This document shows, piece after piece, positions 25,432-33,953 of a stretch of DNA of 64,000 bases. The translations under genes and the position numbers were made by a program. The notes under the pieces are model-generated. The model searched no databases, was not told the DNA's origin, and was given only the letters and a program-made list of their open reading frames with translations. Each line of letters opens with the position of its first letter. The first letter of the stretch is position 1. The stretch is taken from positions 55,581 through 119,580 of the forward strand of contig CADCIB010000014.1 of NCBI GenBank assembly GCA_902801375.1, written 5' to 3'. The DNA is from an uncultured Prevotellaceae bacterium (GTDB lineage: Bacteria > Bacteroidota > Bacteroidia > Bacteroidales > Bacteroidaceae).

Positions 25432-26619
25432 TTATTTCAGCACACCGAGCTCTTTGCCCACCTTGATGAAGGCGGCAATGCAACGGTCGAGCTGTTCGCG
25501 GTTGTGACCGGCGGAAATCTGCACACGGATGCGGGCCTGTTCCTTCGGTACGACAGGATAATAGAATCCCGTGACGTAGATGCCCTCTTCCTGCATCTTG
25601 GCGGCATAGACCTGCGAGAGCTTGGCATCGTAGAGCATGACGGCGCAGATGGCACTCTGTGTGGGCTTGATGTCGAAGCCGGCTGCCATCATCTTGTCGC
25701 GGAAGTAATTGACATTCTCCACGAGGCGGTCGTGAATCTCGTTGCTCTCCTTGAGCATCTTGAACACTTCCAGGCTTGCACCGATGATGCAGGGAGCCAA
25801 TGAGTTGGAGAAGAGGTAGGGACGGCTGCGCTGGCGCAGCAGGTCGATGATTTCCTTACGACCGGTGGTGAAGCCTCCGAGGGCGCCGCCAAACGATTTT
25901 CCTAAGGTGCCGGTGTAGATGTCCACACGGCCGTATGTGTTGAAGAATTCGCTCACGCCGTGGCCTGTCTTACCGACGACACCGGCAGAGTGGCTTTCGT
26001 CTACCATGACAAGGGCATCGTATTTTTCGGCAAGGTCGCAGATCTTGTCCATTGGAGCCACATTGCCGTCCATGGAGAACACGCCGTCGGTGACGATGAT
26101 GCGGAACCGCTGTGCCTGAGCTTCCTGCAGACACTTCTCCAGCTCTTCCATGTTGGCATTGGCATAGCGATAGCGCTTAGCCTTGCACAGACGCACACCA
26201 TCGATGATACTGGCGTGGTTCAAGGCATCAGAAATAATGGCATCTTCCTCGGAGAACAACGGCTCGAACACGCCTCCGTTGGCGTCGAAGCAAGCGGCAT
26301 AGAGGATGGTGTCTTCGGTCTTGAAATAATCGCTGATGGCGGCCTCCAGCTGTTTGTGGATGTCCTGAGTGCCACAGATGAAACGTACAGAAGACATGCC
26401 GAAGCCGCGCTCTTCCATCATTTTCCGTGCACCCTCAATCAGGCGCGGATGGTCTGACAAACCCAGATAGTTGTTAGCACAGAAGTTCAGCACTTCCTTT
26501 CCTTTTACCTGGATGGCTGCACGCTGCGGGCTCTCGATGAGTCGCTCTTCCTTGTACAATCCTGCCTCGCGAATCTCAGAGAGAGTATTGGCGAGATGTT
26601 CTTTCATTTTTCCGTACAT
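25432..26619 (-). CDS. kbl: Glycine C-acetyltransferase (2-amino-3-ketobutyrate CoA ligase)
   Basis: Kbl uses pyridoxal phosphate to split 2-amino-3-ketobutyrate with CoA into glycine and acetyl-CoA, the second step of threonine breakdown. The 395-residue protein has the full alpha-oxoamine synthase layout: NNYLGLSDHPRLIEGARKMM, the cofactor region VMVDESHSAGVVGKTGHG, and the lysine site GTLGKSFGGALGG. The gene for the first step (tdh) is divergent, 248 bp away. A TTACTTTGC -7-like box on the minus strand lies near 26709-26717. Confidence 0.95.
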   Translation of the reverse strand: MYGKMKEHLANTLSEIREAGLYKEERLIESPQRAAIQVKGKEVLNFCANNYLGLSDHPRLIEGARKMMEERGFGMSSVRFICGTQDIHKQLEAAISDYFKTEDTILYAACFDANGGVFEPLFSEEDAIISDALNHASIIDGVRLCKAKRYRYANANMEELEKCLQEAQAQRFRIIVTDGVFSMDGNVAPMDKICDLAEKYDALVMVDESHSAGVVGKTGHGVSEFFNTYGRVDIYTGTLGKSFGGALGGFTTGRKEIIDLLRQRSRPYLFSNSLAPCIIGASLEVFKMLKESNEIHDRLVENVNYFRDKMMAAGFDIKPTQSAICAVMLYDAKLSQVYAAKMQEEGIYVTGFYYPVVPKEQARIRVQISAGHNREQLDRCIAAFIKVGKELGVLK

Positions 26620-26867
26620 AAGGTTAATTTACAATTTACAGTTTACGATTGATTTACGATTTGGTTATTTAGTTGTTCTTATTGCTCTTCATATAGTCTG
26701 AGAACGATGCAAAGTAACAAAAAAAAAGCGACATGAAGGGCGTTTTTTGGCAGTATTTGACATTTCGATGTGTTTTTTACGTATTTTTATCCGTTGTTTT
26801 GCTGATATGTCGAAAAAAAACATTTATTTTGCAGTCCGAAATCTATCAAATTAATTATTTCAATAAC

Positions 26868-27827
26868 ATGAAGAATATCCTTGTCATTGGTTCTACCGGT
26901 CAGATTGGATCGGAACTGACTCGTGAATTACGTCGTATCTATGACGGCAACAATGTAGTAGCAGGTTATATTCCCGGCGCAGAGCCGAAGGGAGAATTGT
27001 TGGAAAGTGGTCCTGCAGAAATTGCCAATGTGCTGGATCCAGAAGGTATCGATGCCATTGTGAAGAAGTACAAGATTGACACCATTTACAATCTGGCTGC
27101 CCTGCTTTCCGTTGTGGCCGAATCGAAGCCGCGCCTTGCCTGGAATATTGGTATCGACGGTCTTTGGAACATTCTGGAAGTGGCCAGAGTGAACTACTGC
27201 GCCGTATTTACTCCGAGTTCCATCGGTTCGTTTGGCCCGAACACCCCGCACGACCAAACACCGCAAGACACTGTTCAGCGCCCACGCACGATTTATGGTG
27301 TGTCGAAGGTGACGACAGAATTGCTTTCCGATTACTACCATACGAAGTACGGCGTGAACACACGTTCGGTGCGCTTCCCTGGCATAATCTCTTACGTGAC
27401 TCCTCCGGGCGGCGGTACCACCGACTATGCCGTTGACATCTATTACAGTGCTGTGCGCGGCGAGAAGTTTGTTTGCCCGATTGCCAAAGGAACATTCATG
27501 GACATGATGTATATGCCCGACGCTCTGAAAGCAGCTATTACGCTGATGGAGGCCAATCCTTCGAAGCTCGTTCATCATAATGGTTTCAATATCGCTGCCA
27601 TGAGCTTCGATCCGGAAATGATCTATGCCGAGATTAAGAAACATAAGCCCGACTTCGAAATGGTTTATGACGTAGATCCGCTGAAGCAGAGCATCGCCGA
27701 GAGCTGGCCCAATTCCATGGACGACAGTTGTGCCCGCAAGGAGTGGCACTGGATGCCCGACTACGACCTGGAACTGATGACCAAGGACATGTTGAAACAT
27801 TTGGAAGAGAAATTGCTGAAACAATAA
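26868..27827 (+). CDS. tdh: L-threonine 3-dehydrogenase, epimerase-type (SDR family)
   Basis: This protein is predicted to oxidise L-threonine to 2-amino-3-ketobutyrate with NAD. The ~319-residue protein is an extended short-chain dehydrogenase with glycine motif ILVIGSTGQIGSELTRELR at the N-terminus and a YGVSK catalytic pair (IYGVSKVTTELLSDYYH). The sequence resembles the UDP-galactose-epimerase-like threonine dehydrogenases of Bacteroidetes. The start at 26868 is used; a longer frame to 26733 adds an implausible hydrophobic leader across the promoter region. The divergent kbl supports the assignment. A terminator follows at 27853-27893. Confidence 0.88.
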   Translation: MKNILVIGSTGQIGSELTRELRRIYDGNNVVAGYIPGAEPKGELLESGPAEIANVLDPEGIDAIVKKYKIDTIYNLAALLSVVAESKPRLAWNIGIDGLWNILEVARVNYCAVFTPSSIGSFGPNTPHDQTPQDTVQRPRTIYGVSKVTTELLSDYYHTKYGVNTRSVRFPGIISYVTPPGGGTTDYAVDIYYSAVRGEKFVCPIAKGTFMDMMYMPDALKAAITLMEANPSKLVHHNGFNIAAMSFDPEMIYAEIKKHKPDFEMVYDVDPLKQSIAESWPNSMDDSCARKEWHWMPDYDLELMTKDMLKHLEEKLLKQ

Positions 27828-27852
27828 CGATAGACAATAACAAATAAACTAG

Positions 27853-27893
27853 AACCGTTGCCCCATAAGAATAATTGGGGTGACGGTTTTTTT
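27853..27893 (+). terminator. Intrinsic terminator after tdh
   Basis: AACCGTTGCCCCA (27853-27865) pairs with TGGGGTGACGGTT (27875-27887, one mismatch), followed by seven T. Confidence 0.85.
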
Positions 27894-27907
27894 ATGGAGA
27901 ACCATTT

Positions 27908-27997
27908 GAAAGACAAAAGCAGGAACTTATCACAAGCTCCTGCTTTTCAAAAAATTTGTTATGAGAAAACTACTACATTAGAATGATTTACATTCCG
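27908..27997 (-). ncRNA. Candidate small RNA of about 85-90 nt
   Basis: A minus-strand promoter-like pair (28002-28034) points into a gene-free stretch. About 55 nt downstream a perfect 10-bp hairpin (AAAAGCAGGA / TCCTGCTTTT, 27915-27947) ends in a T-rich tract (TTTTGTCTTT) on that strand. No open frame of useful length lies between. The layout is that of a short independent transcript; it could alternatively be an antisense terminator for tdh read-through. Confidence 0.35.
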
Positions 27998-28001
27998 AGT
28001 G

Positions 28002-28034
28002 CAAAGGTAATGATTTTCTTTGAATCTCAACAAA
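28002..28034 (-). promoter_or_regulatory. Minus-strand promoter with no gene downstream
   Basis: Read on the minus strand: TTTG (28031-28034), 21 nt, TACCTTTG (28002-28009). The nearest minus-strand gene downstream is kbl, more than 1.3 kb away across tdh. Confidence 0.45.
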
Positions 28035-28121
28035 AAAAAGTGTAAAATCTTTTACTTGTTAACATTTTTCATACTTTCGCACCCTAAGTCTTATAATAAT
28101 CGGTCATATATTGTTAAAAAA

Positions 28122-29114
28122 TCAGGCAAATTGGTTCTCTACAATATCGGTAAGCACATCTTTGATGTCGAGTCCAGCGGCGCGTACTTGCTGGGGGATG
28201 AAGCTGGTTGCCGTCATACCAGGAGTAGTGTTCACCTCGAGCATACTGATCTTGCCTTCCTTGCTAATAATATAGTCGATACGGATAATGCCATTGCAGT
28301 AGAGAATGTCGTAGATGTGGCTGGTGAGTTGCTTCAGACGGTCGGTCAATTCGTCAGAGATGCGTGCAGGCGTGATTTCTTCTACCTGTCCGTTGTATTT
28401 GGCGTCGTAGTCGAAAAACTCGTTGTTGGTCACCACTTCGGTAGGTGGGAAGATAACAGTCTTCTTGCGAGTCTTATAGCATCCTACGGTGACTTCCGTT
28501 CCCTCCATATAGCTTTCCACCATCACGCTGTCGCTTTCCATCATGGCCTTACGGATGGCAGGTGCCAGCTGATCCTTGTTTTTCACTTTCGACACACCGA
28601 AGCTGCTGCCGTCGGCAGCGGGTTTCACAAAACAGGGCATGCCAATGCGTTCCTCCACCTCGTCATCGCTGACGAGTTCCTCGTAGCCTCGGCGGATGAG
28701 GAGGCTGTCGGCCACGCTTACGCCATAGCCCCGAAGATATTGGTTGAGCACGAATTTATCGAAGGTCATGGCCTCTACCAGTACACCACTGGTGCTGTAA
28801 GGCAGGTGGATCAACTCGAAATATCCCTGCAGCAAGCCATTCTCACCCGGTGTGCCGTGAATAGTGATGTAGGCATAGTCGAACATGACAAGCGTTCCGT
28901 TCTCCTTGAACGAGAAATCGTTACGGTCGATGGGAGCCGTTGTGCCGTCGTGAAGCACGGCATGCCAGTCGAGTCCGCGCATCTCAACGATGTAAACATT
29001 GTAGCGTTCCTTGTCGAAGAACGAGTAAAGACCTTGTGCCGAACGCATCGACACGACATACTCTTGAGAGTCGCCACCACAGACGATGGCTATGTTCCTT
29101 TTCAGTGGTTTCAT
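28122..29114 (-). CDS. ddl: D-alanine--D-alanine ligase
   Basis: Ddl joins two D-alanines with ATP for the peptidoglycan stem peptide. This 330-residue ATP-grasp enzyme has NIAIVCGGDSQEYVVSMRSA at the N-terminus, HGTPGENGLLQGYFELIHLP, and the metal/ATP end IIRIDYIISKEGKISMLEVN with TTPGMT. It is last of a three-gene minus-strand group (PASTA protein, rluD, ddl; 47-bp gap to rluD). The dcw cluster at 41.5 kb lacks its own ddl, so this is probably the enzyme that serves it. Confidence 0.92.
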   Translation of the reverse strand: MKPLKRNIAIVCGGDSQEYVVSMRSAQGLYSFFDKERYNVYIVEMRGLDWHAVLHDGTTAPIDRNDFSFKENGTLVMFDYAYITIHGTPGENGLLQGYFELIHLPYSTSGVLVEAMTFDKFVLNQYLRGYGVSVADSLLIRRGYEELVSDDEVEERIGMPCFVKPAADGSSFGVSKVKNKDQLAPAIRKAMMESDSVMVESYMEGTEVTVGCYKTRKKTVIFPPTEVVTNNEFFDYDAKYNGQVEEITPARISDELTDRLKQLTSHIYDILYCNGIIRIDYIISKEGKISMLEVNTTPGMTATSFIPQQVRAAGLDIKDVLTDIVENQFA

Positions 29115-29161
29115 TGTTTTTCTGATTATTGGGATTATGTGGGATTTATTCTGATTGGTTG

Positions 29162-30289
29162 CTAGGGCTCAAAGGTGTCGCGAGTGGTGCCGTAGGTATA
29201 GGTGCGCCATTTTTCAAGGAGGGCAGCTATGTCGGCGGGTAGTTCGGAGGTGAAGTCCATCTGCTGATGGGTAACAGGGTGGACGAATCCCAACGTTCGT
29301 GCGTGGAGCACCTGTCGAGGACACAATTTGAAACAGTTCTGAATGAATGCGCGGTAGGTACTGCTGCGCTCTCCACGCAGAATCTCTGTCCCTCCATATC
29401 GCTCGTCGGAGAACATGGGATGCCCAATGTGCTTCATGTGAGCTCGAATCTGATGGGTACGCCCCGTTTCCAAGATGCATTCTACCCAGGTGGTATAGCC
29501 GAATCGCTCTAACACGTGGTAGTGGGTGACGGCAGGTTTTCCAATTTCCGAGTCGGTAGGGAATACACACATGCGCAAACGGTCCTTTGGATCACGTCCG
29601 ATGTTCCCCTCGATACGCCCTTCGTCGTCTTTCAGATTCCCCCACACCAGGGCGTTGTACGAGCGATGGGTGGTCTTGTTAAAAAACTGTATGCCGAGGT
29701 TCGACTTGGCCTCGGGCGTCTTGGCTACGACGAGGAGTCCGCTGGTGTCCTTGTCGATGCGATGAACCAGGCCCACCTCCGGGTCGTTGGGGTCGTAGCT
29801 GGGCAGGTTGCGCAGATGCCAGGCAATGGCATTGACCAACGTTCCGTGGTAATTTCCGCATCCGGGGTGTACCACCATGCCAGCCGGTTTGTTGATGACC
29901 ATCAGCTGTTCGTCCTCGTATACCACGTCAAGGGGAATGTCCTCCGGCTCGATGGTGTCGTCGTGGCGTGGACGGTTCATCATCAGTGTCACCGCATCGC
30001 CCGGTCGTACTTTGTAGTTGCTTTTTACGGGGCGGTCGTTGACATGGATAAAACCGGCTTCGGCAGCTTTTTGAATGCGGTTGCGGCTGGAGTGCTGGAG
30101 ATGCTCGAAGAGGAATTTATCTACGCGGGTAGGCACCTGTCCACGGTCGGCCACGATGCGGAAATGCTCGTAGAGAAATCCGTCGTCCTCGTCCTCTTCG
30201 GGGGTGGGAATTTCTATATTCTCATTGTCTTCCAGGTTTTCCGGAATCTCAAGATTGTCTGTAGAGGGTAAACTGTTGTTGGGCTTCAT
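29162..30289 (-). CDS. rluD: RluA-family 23S rRNA pseudouridine synthase, RluD-like
   Basis: This 375-residue protein has an acidic N-terminal extension (about 1-45), an S4 RNA-binding domain (about 50-110, VDKFLFEHLQHSSRNRIQKA) and the catalytic domain with HRIDKDTSGLLVVAKT, whose aspartate is the nucleophile, followed by GRTHQIRAHMKHIGHP. Length and S4 domain fit RluD (which modifies helix 69 of 23S rRNA), though RluC-like specificity cannot be excluded. The next gene upstream is the PASTA protein, 11 bp away. Confidence 0.85.
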   Translation of the reverse strand: MKPNNSLPSTDNLEIPENLEDNENIEIPTPEEDEDDGFLYEHFRIVADRGQVPTRVDKFLFEHLQHSSRNRIQKAAEAGFIHVNDRPVKSNYKVRPGDAVTLMMNRPRHDDTIEPEDIPLDVVYEDEQLMVINKPAGMVVHPGCGNYHGTLVNAIAWHLRNLPSYDPNDPEVGLVHRIDKDTSGLLVVAKTPEAKSNLGIQFFNKTTHRSYNALVWGNLKDDEGRIEGNIGRDPKDRLRMCVFPTDSEIGKPAVTHYHVLERFGYTTWVECILETGRTHQIRAHMKHIGHPMFSDERYGGTEILRGERSSTYRAFIQNCFKLCPRQVLHARTLGFVHPVTHQQMDFTSELPADIAALLEKWRTYTYGTTRDTFEP

Positions 30290-30300
30290 CTTTTTGTCGT

Positions 30301-31008
30301 CTATTCTTCTGGTGATGTCACCACTTCGAATTCATCCACTTCCTCGGCACCTCCCTGATTACCAGTGGGATTGTCTCCGTCGATGACTTCCTCTTCAACT
30401 TCTACGTGTTGGGGGGCGGGCGCATCAATGAAGGCTACACTGTCGGCCATGTCGCGCATGCCGTCGCCCACCTGGATGATGATGAACGCATCGACAGGAA
30501 CCCGTTGGCCCGCCGAAACGAGACGTCCCTTGCATTTGATGCCGTAGACCCAGTCTTTCTCTCCTGGAACATACTCAGGGTCGCCCACTTTGAAGCCCAT
30601 CGCCGTCAGTCGGGCACGTGCCTCACGATAGCTGCTGTTGTCTATCACGTCGGGAATAGTGAGAGTCGGTGTGCTGCTTGCATTGACCACGACATAGACG
30701 ATTCGTCCCGATTTGACCACTTGGCCGGGCATGAGCGATTGCTCCAAAATGCAGTCGGGCGGCAGCGTCTTCACGTAGCCCGTGTCGCTCACGGCTATCT
30801 CCAGTCCGAGTTTGTCGAGGATGTGCTCGGCATCAGCGTATGATTTTTGCCGCAGGTTGGGCACCACAATCTTCTCACCGTGGTGGGTGTACAAATCGAT
30901 GCCATACTTCACACCCAGGCAAAGCAGCACGACGACCACGGCCATGGCCAGCAGGTTGGCCCATAGGCCAAGGCTGAAAACCTTCTTAATGACTTCTGTT
31001 ATCTTCAT
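30301..31008 (-). CDS. Membrane-anchored PASTA domain protein
   Basis: I use the ATG at 31008 (MKITEVIKKVFSLGLW). The ~235-residue protein has one membrane helix (about 15-35), then three PASTA-like modules (about 43-108, 112-180 and a partial one to 190). It ends in an acidic tail rich in E and V. PASTA domains bind peptidoglycan or beta-lactam-like ligands; no kinase or transpeptidase domain is attached. Together with ddl and rluD this is a common Bacteroidales group. Likely role is in the periplasm at the cell wall. Confidence 0.8.
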   Translation of the reverse strand: MKITEVIKKVFSLGLWANLLAMAVVVVLLCLGVKYGIDLYTHHGEKIVVPNLRQKSYADAEHILDKLGLEIAVSDTGYVKTLPPDCILEQSLMPGQVVKSGRIVYVVVNASSTPTLTIPDVIDNSSYREARARLTAMGFKVGDPEYVPGEKDWVYGIKCKGRLVSAGQRVPVDAFIIIQVGDGMRDMADSVAFIDAPAPQHVEVEEEVIDGDNPTGNQGGAEEVDEFEVVTSPEE

Positions 31009-31096
31009 GCGCCATTCATCTTCATATTCCGTTGCAAAGTTAATGGAAAAAAACGAAAACACGAAGAGAATCCGCTGAAAAAATCATCTGTTTAGA

Positions 31097-31162
31097 AATT
31101 TGCTTCGATTATCCGGTAGTTTTACGCCAAATCTTTGGCAGTTTTTACGTAAAACCCCGCTC
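31097..31162. repeat. Possible degenerate 22-bp array (array F)
   Basis: GTTTTACGC at 31119 and GTTTTTACG at 31141 start 22 bp apart, and CGCCAAATC/CGTAAAACC resemble cores of the 41 kb array. Alignment needs a 1-bp slip, so this is a weak call. Confidence 0.3.
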
Positions 31163-31283
31163 CCCATAGTTTGCTGTGGCTTTCGTGGGGAACAATAAAG
31201 GCATAAACAAAGAAAGAAGCAACTCCCTGTTGATTCTTGTACAGGACGCTGCCTCTTCCCTCATTCGTTGAATGACGAAATCA

Positions 31284-31439
31284 CTACTTTCCGTGGTTCT
31301 CGTCGGATACTGTCAGTTTCTTACGACCTTTTGCGCGGCGCGAAGCCAATACGCGACGACCATTCTTTGTGGCCATTCTCTCACGGAAGCCGTGCTTGTT
31401 CACTCTTCTCCTGTTGTGAGGCTGAAATGTTCTTTTCAT
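31284..31439 (-). CDS. rpmH: 50S ribosomal protein L34
   Basis: The 51-residue product begins [20 protein letters not shown] and continues with [14 protein letters not shown], the conserved L34 core. The ~6-residue C-terminal extension (SDENHGK end) is usual for Bacteroidetes. An exact promoter lies at 31507-31537 on the same strand. In many bacteria rpmH sits by dnaA; here it does not. Confidence 0.96.
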   Translation of the reverse strand: MKRTFQPHNRRRVNKHGFRERMATKNGRRVLASRRAKGRKKLTVSDENHGK

Positions 31440-31506
31440 CTTCTTAATCTATTATTATTATGTTATTTTCCTTGTCAAGCTGACGCACTTTGTCGCTTTT
31501 GGGCTG

Positions 31507-31537
31507 CAAAATTACGCATTTCTTTTGAATTACCAAA
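31507..31537 (-). promoter_or_regulatory. Promoter of rpmH
   Basis: Minus strand: TTTG (31534-31537), 19 nt, TAATTTTG (31507-31514), an exact consensus. The leader is about 60 nt. Confidence 0.75.
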
Positions 31538-31565
31538 GAATTATGCATTTTTTCATGAAAAGTTT

Positions 31566-31596
31566 TATGTTTTTTTCCATTTTCTTCGTAACTTTG
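31566..31596 (+). promoter_or_regulatory. Promoter of efp
   Basis: TATG (31566-31569, one change from TTTG), 19 nt, TAACTTTG (31589-31596). It is back to back with the rpmH promoter. Confidence 0.6.
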
Positions 31597-31654
31597 CAGC
31601 CGAAAACGGCAGTTTTTGTAAAAAAGACATCCATATTACAAACCATATCACATT

Positions 31655-32221
31655 ATGATTAAATCACAAGACATTAAAAAAGGAACTTGCATCCGCATGG
31701 ACGGCAAGCTGTATTTCTGCATCGACTTCCTTCATGTGAAGCCGGGCAAGGGTAACACAATCATGCGCACCACGTTGAAGGATGTGGTGAGCGGCCGTGT
31801 GCTGGAGAAGCGCTTCAACATTGGTGAGGCTCTGGAGGATGTGCGCGTGGAGCGCCGCCCCTATCAGTATCTCTATCAGGAAGGTGCCGACTACATCTTC
31901 ATGAATCAGGAGACTTACGACCAGATACCTATCGCCAAGGACCTTATCACTGGTGTGGACTACATGAAAGAAAGCGACGTAGTGGAAGTGGTCAGCGATG
32001 CCGACACCAATACTATTCTCTATGCCGAGATGCCCGTGAAGACCGTTCTGCGTGTCACTCATTCTGAACCGGGCGTGAAAGGCGACACTGCTACCAATAG
32101 CACCAAGCCTGCTACATTGGAGACTGGCGTGGAGATTCGCGTGCCGCTGTTCATCAACGAGGGTGAACTGGTACAGGTGGACACCCGCGACGGATCGTAC
32201 CTGCAACGCGTGAAAGAATGA
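31655..32221 (+). CDS. efp: Translation elongation factor P
   Basis: EF-P relieves ribosome stalling at proline runs. The 188-residue protein has the three-domain length: KOW-like N-domain (GTCIRMDGKLYFCIDFLHVKPGKG, lysine of the modified loop near residue 32), OB domain and C-terminal signature ATNSTKPATLETGVEIRVPL. Its stop overlaps the next start (ATGA), so a glycosyltransferase is translated with it. Confidence 0.95.
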   Translation: MIKSQDIKKGTCIRMDGKLYFCIDFLHVKPGKGNTIMRTTLKDVVSGRVLEKRFNIGEALEDVRVERRPYQYLYQEGADYIFMNQETYDQIPIAKDLITGVDYMKESDVVEVVSDADTNTILYAEMPVKTVLRVTHSEPGVKGDTATNSTKPATLETGVEIRVPLFINEGELVQVDTRDGSYLQRVKE

Positions 32222-33261
32222 AATATTCACTCATCGTACCCGTCTACAACCGCCCTGACGAGGTGGACGAACTTCTTGAAAGCCTTTGCGGACAGACCGT
32301 AAAGGCTTTCGAAGTCATTATCGTAGAGGACGGCTCCACACGCGACTGTCGCGCTGTGGTGGAGAAATACCAGGATCGTCTGGATGTGAAATACTTCGCC
32401 AAGCCCAACAGTGGTCCCGGGCAGAGCCGTAATTACGGCGCGGAGCGTGCCCAGGGCGAGTACCTCATTGTGCTCGACTCTGATGTGGTTCTCCCGCGCG
32501 CGTATATAAAAGAGGTGTCGCGCGAGTTGGAACAGGCGCCTACCGAAGCCTTCGGTGGGCCAGACCGTGCCCACGATTCGTTCACGCCCGTACAGAAGGC
32601 CATCAGCTATTCGATGACCTCTTTCTTCACCACCGGTGGCATTCGTGGAGGGAAGAAGAAACTCGACAAGTTCTTCCCGCGCTCGTTCAATATGGGTATC
32701 CGCCGCGATGTGTATAAGCAGCTGGGCGGTTTCTCAAAGATGCGCTTTGGCGAAGACATCGATTTCTCCTACCGCATCGTGGAAGCAGGGTACAGTCCGC
32801 GTTTGTTCCCCGAGGCATGGGTGTGGCACAAGCGGCGCACGGATTTCCGAAAGTTCTTCCGACAAGTGTACAACAGCGGCATCGCCCGCATCAATCTGGA
32901 AAAGCTCCATCCAGGAACAATGAAGCTTGTGCACCTTCTGCCGATGGTGTTTACCGTGGGAGTCATCGCCTTAGTACTCTGTTCTGCCGTCGGAAGGGCA
33001 TTGATGCACTTCTGCCCGGAGCATTTCCAAACATGGTATCTCATGGCTGCCCTGCCTTGGCTGCCCATTTTGCTTTACTCACTCGTCATTTTCATCGATT
33101 CCGCCCGACAGAACCGCTCTCTCCGGGTGGGTCTGCTCAGTGTACCCGCTGCTTTCGTTCAGCTTATGGGCTACGGCTGTGGATTCTTGGAAGCATGGTG
33201 GAAACGTTGTGTGCTGAAGCAAGATGCCTTCACCGCCTTCGAGAAGAATTTCTATAAATAA
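32218..33261 (+). CDS. Family 2 glycosyltransferase with C-terminal membrane helices
   Basis: This 347-residue protein has a GT-A domain: YSLIVPVYNRPDEVDELLES at the N-terminus, the metal-binding DSD in LIVLDSDVVLP (near residue 85), and an ED motif in FGEDIDFSYRIVEAGY. Two or three hydrophobic helices (about 240-260, 275-295, 300-325) anchor it in the inner membrane. It probably adds a sugar to a lipid carrier or cell-surface glycan; donor and acceptor are unknown. It overlaps efp by 4 bp and radC by 1 bp, so three unrelated functions share one transcript. Confidence 0.8.
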   Translation: MKYSLIVPVYNRPDEVDELLESLCGQTVKAFEVIIVEDGSTRDCRAVVEKYQDRLDVKYFAKPNSGPGQSRNYGAERAQGEYLIVLDSDVVLPRAYIKEVSRELEQAPTEAFGGPDRAHDSFTPVQKAISYSMTSFFTTGGIRGGKKKLDKFFPRSFNMGIRRDVYKQLGGFSKMRFGEDIDFSYRIVEAGYSPRLFPEAWVWHKRRTDFRKFFRQVYNSGIARINLEKLHPGTMKLVHLLPMVFTVGVIALVLCSAVGRALMHFCPEHFQTWYLMAALPWLPILLYSLVIFIDSARQNRSLRVGLLSVPAAFVQLMGYGCGFLEAWWKRCVLKQDAFTAFEKNFYK

Positions 33262-33947
33262 TGGATAAGCTCACCATCAACAATTGGGCGGAGGAGGACC
33301 GCCCACGCGAAAAACTGATGTCGTTAGGGCCGGAAGCGCTGAGCAATGCCGAGCTTCTGGCCATTCTGATTGGTTCGGGTTCTCCGGAAGAAAGTGCCGT
33401 TGACCTGATGAAGCACATTATGAACGACTGCCAGAACAACCTGAACACTTTGGGCAAGATGACCATCCGCGAACTGACCCGGTACAAAGGTATGGGCCCG
33501 GCCAAGGCTGTCAGTGTGCTGGCAGCCTGCGAACTGGGCAAACGTCGGCAGTCTGAGCAGGCGCAGCAGCGGCAGAAGATAGACTCTGCGATGGCCATCT
33601 ACAACCTGATGCACCCCAAAATGCAGGACCTTGACACCGAGGAAGCCTGGATTCTGCTGATGAATCAGAACTTCAAGCTCATCAAGATGGAGTGTGTCGG
33701 CCGCGGTGGAATCACAGGTGTCAGCGTCGATGTGCGCATCCTGATGCGTGAAGCCATTCTCAACAATTCCACCGTTGTGGCTTTCTGCCATAACCACCCC
33801 AGTAACAGTCTGCGGCCCAGTCGAGAAGACGACCAGCTTACACAAAGCATCCGCAAGGCCTGCGAGATCATGCGCATACACCTGCTCGACCACGTCATCA
33901 TTACCGACGGGGCTTACTATAGCTACCACGAAGAAGGACGGTTATAG
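33261..33947 (+). CDS. radC: RadC-family JAB-domain protein
   Basis: This 228-residue protein has an N-terminal helix-hairpin-helix part (about 20-80, NAELLAILIGSGSPEESAVDL) and a C-terminal JAB/MPN metal site (HNHPSNSLRPSREDD, with H-x-H and D, near residues 173-187). The historical link to recombination repair is weak; JAB domains are usually zinc peptidases or isopeptidases. It starts at the overlapping TAATG of the preceding stop. Confidence 0.88.
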   Translation: MDKLTINNWAEEDRPREKLMSLGPEALSNAELLAILIGSGSPEESAVDLMKHIMNDCQNNLNTLGKMTIRELTRYKGMGPAKAVSVLAACELGKRRQSEQAQQRQKIDSAMAIYNLMHPKMQDLDTEEAWILLMNQNFKLIKMECVGRGGITGVSVDVRILMREAILNNSTVVAFCHNHPSNSLRPSREDDQLTQSIRKACEIMRIHLLDHVIITDGAYYSYHEEGRL

Positions 33948-33953
33948 GTTTTT

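Noticed and set aside
26640-26680. Short TTTACGATT repeats upstream of kbl
   Set aside because: Only two or three imperfect copies in A/T-rich DNA; no constant spacing.
28020-29165. 381-residue plus-strand frame opposite ddl
   Set aside because: It is a shadow of ddl; the minus-strand protein has clear ATP-grasp motifs.
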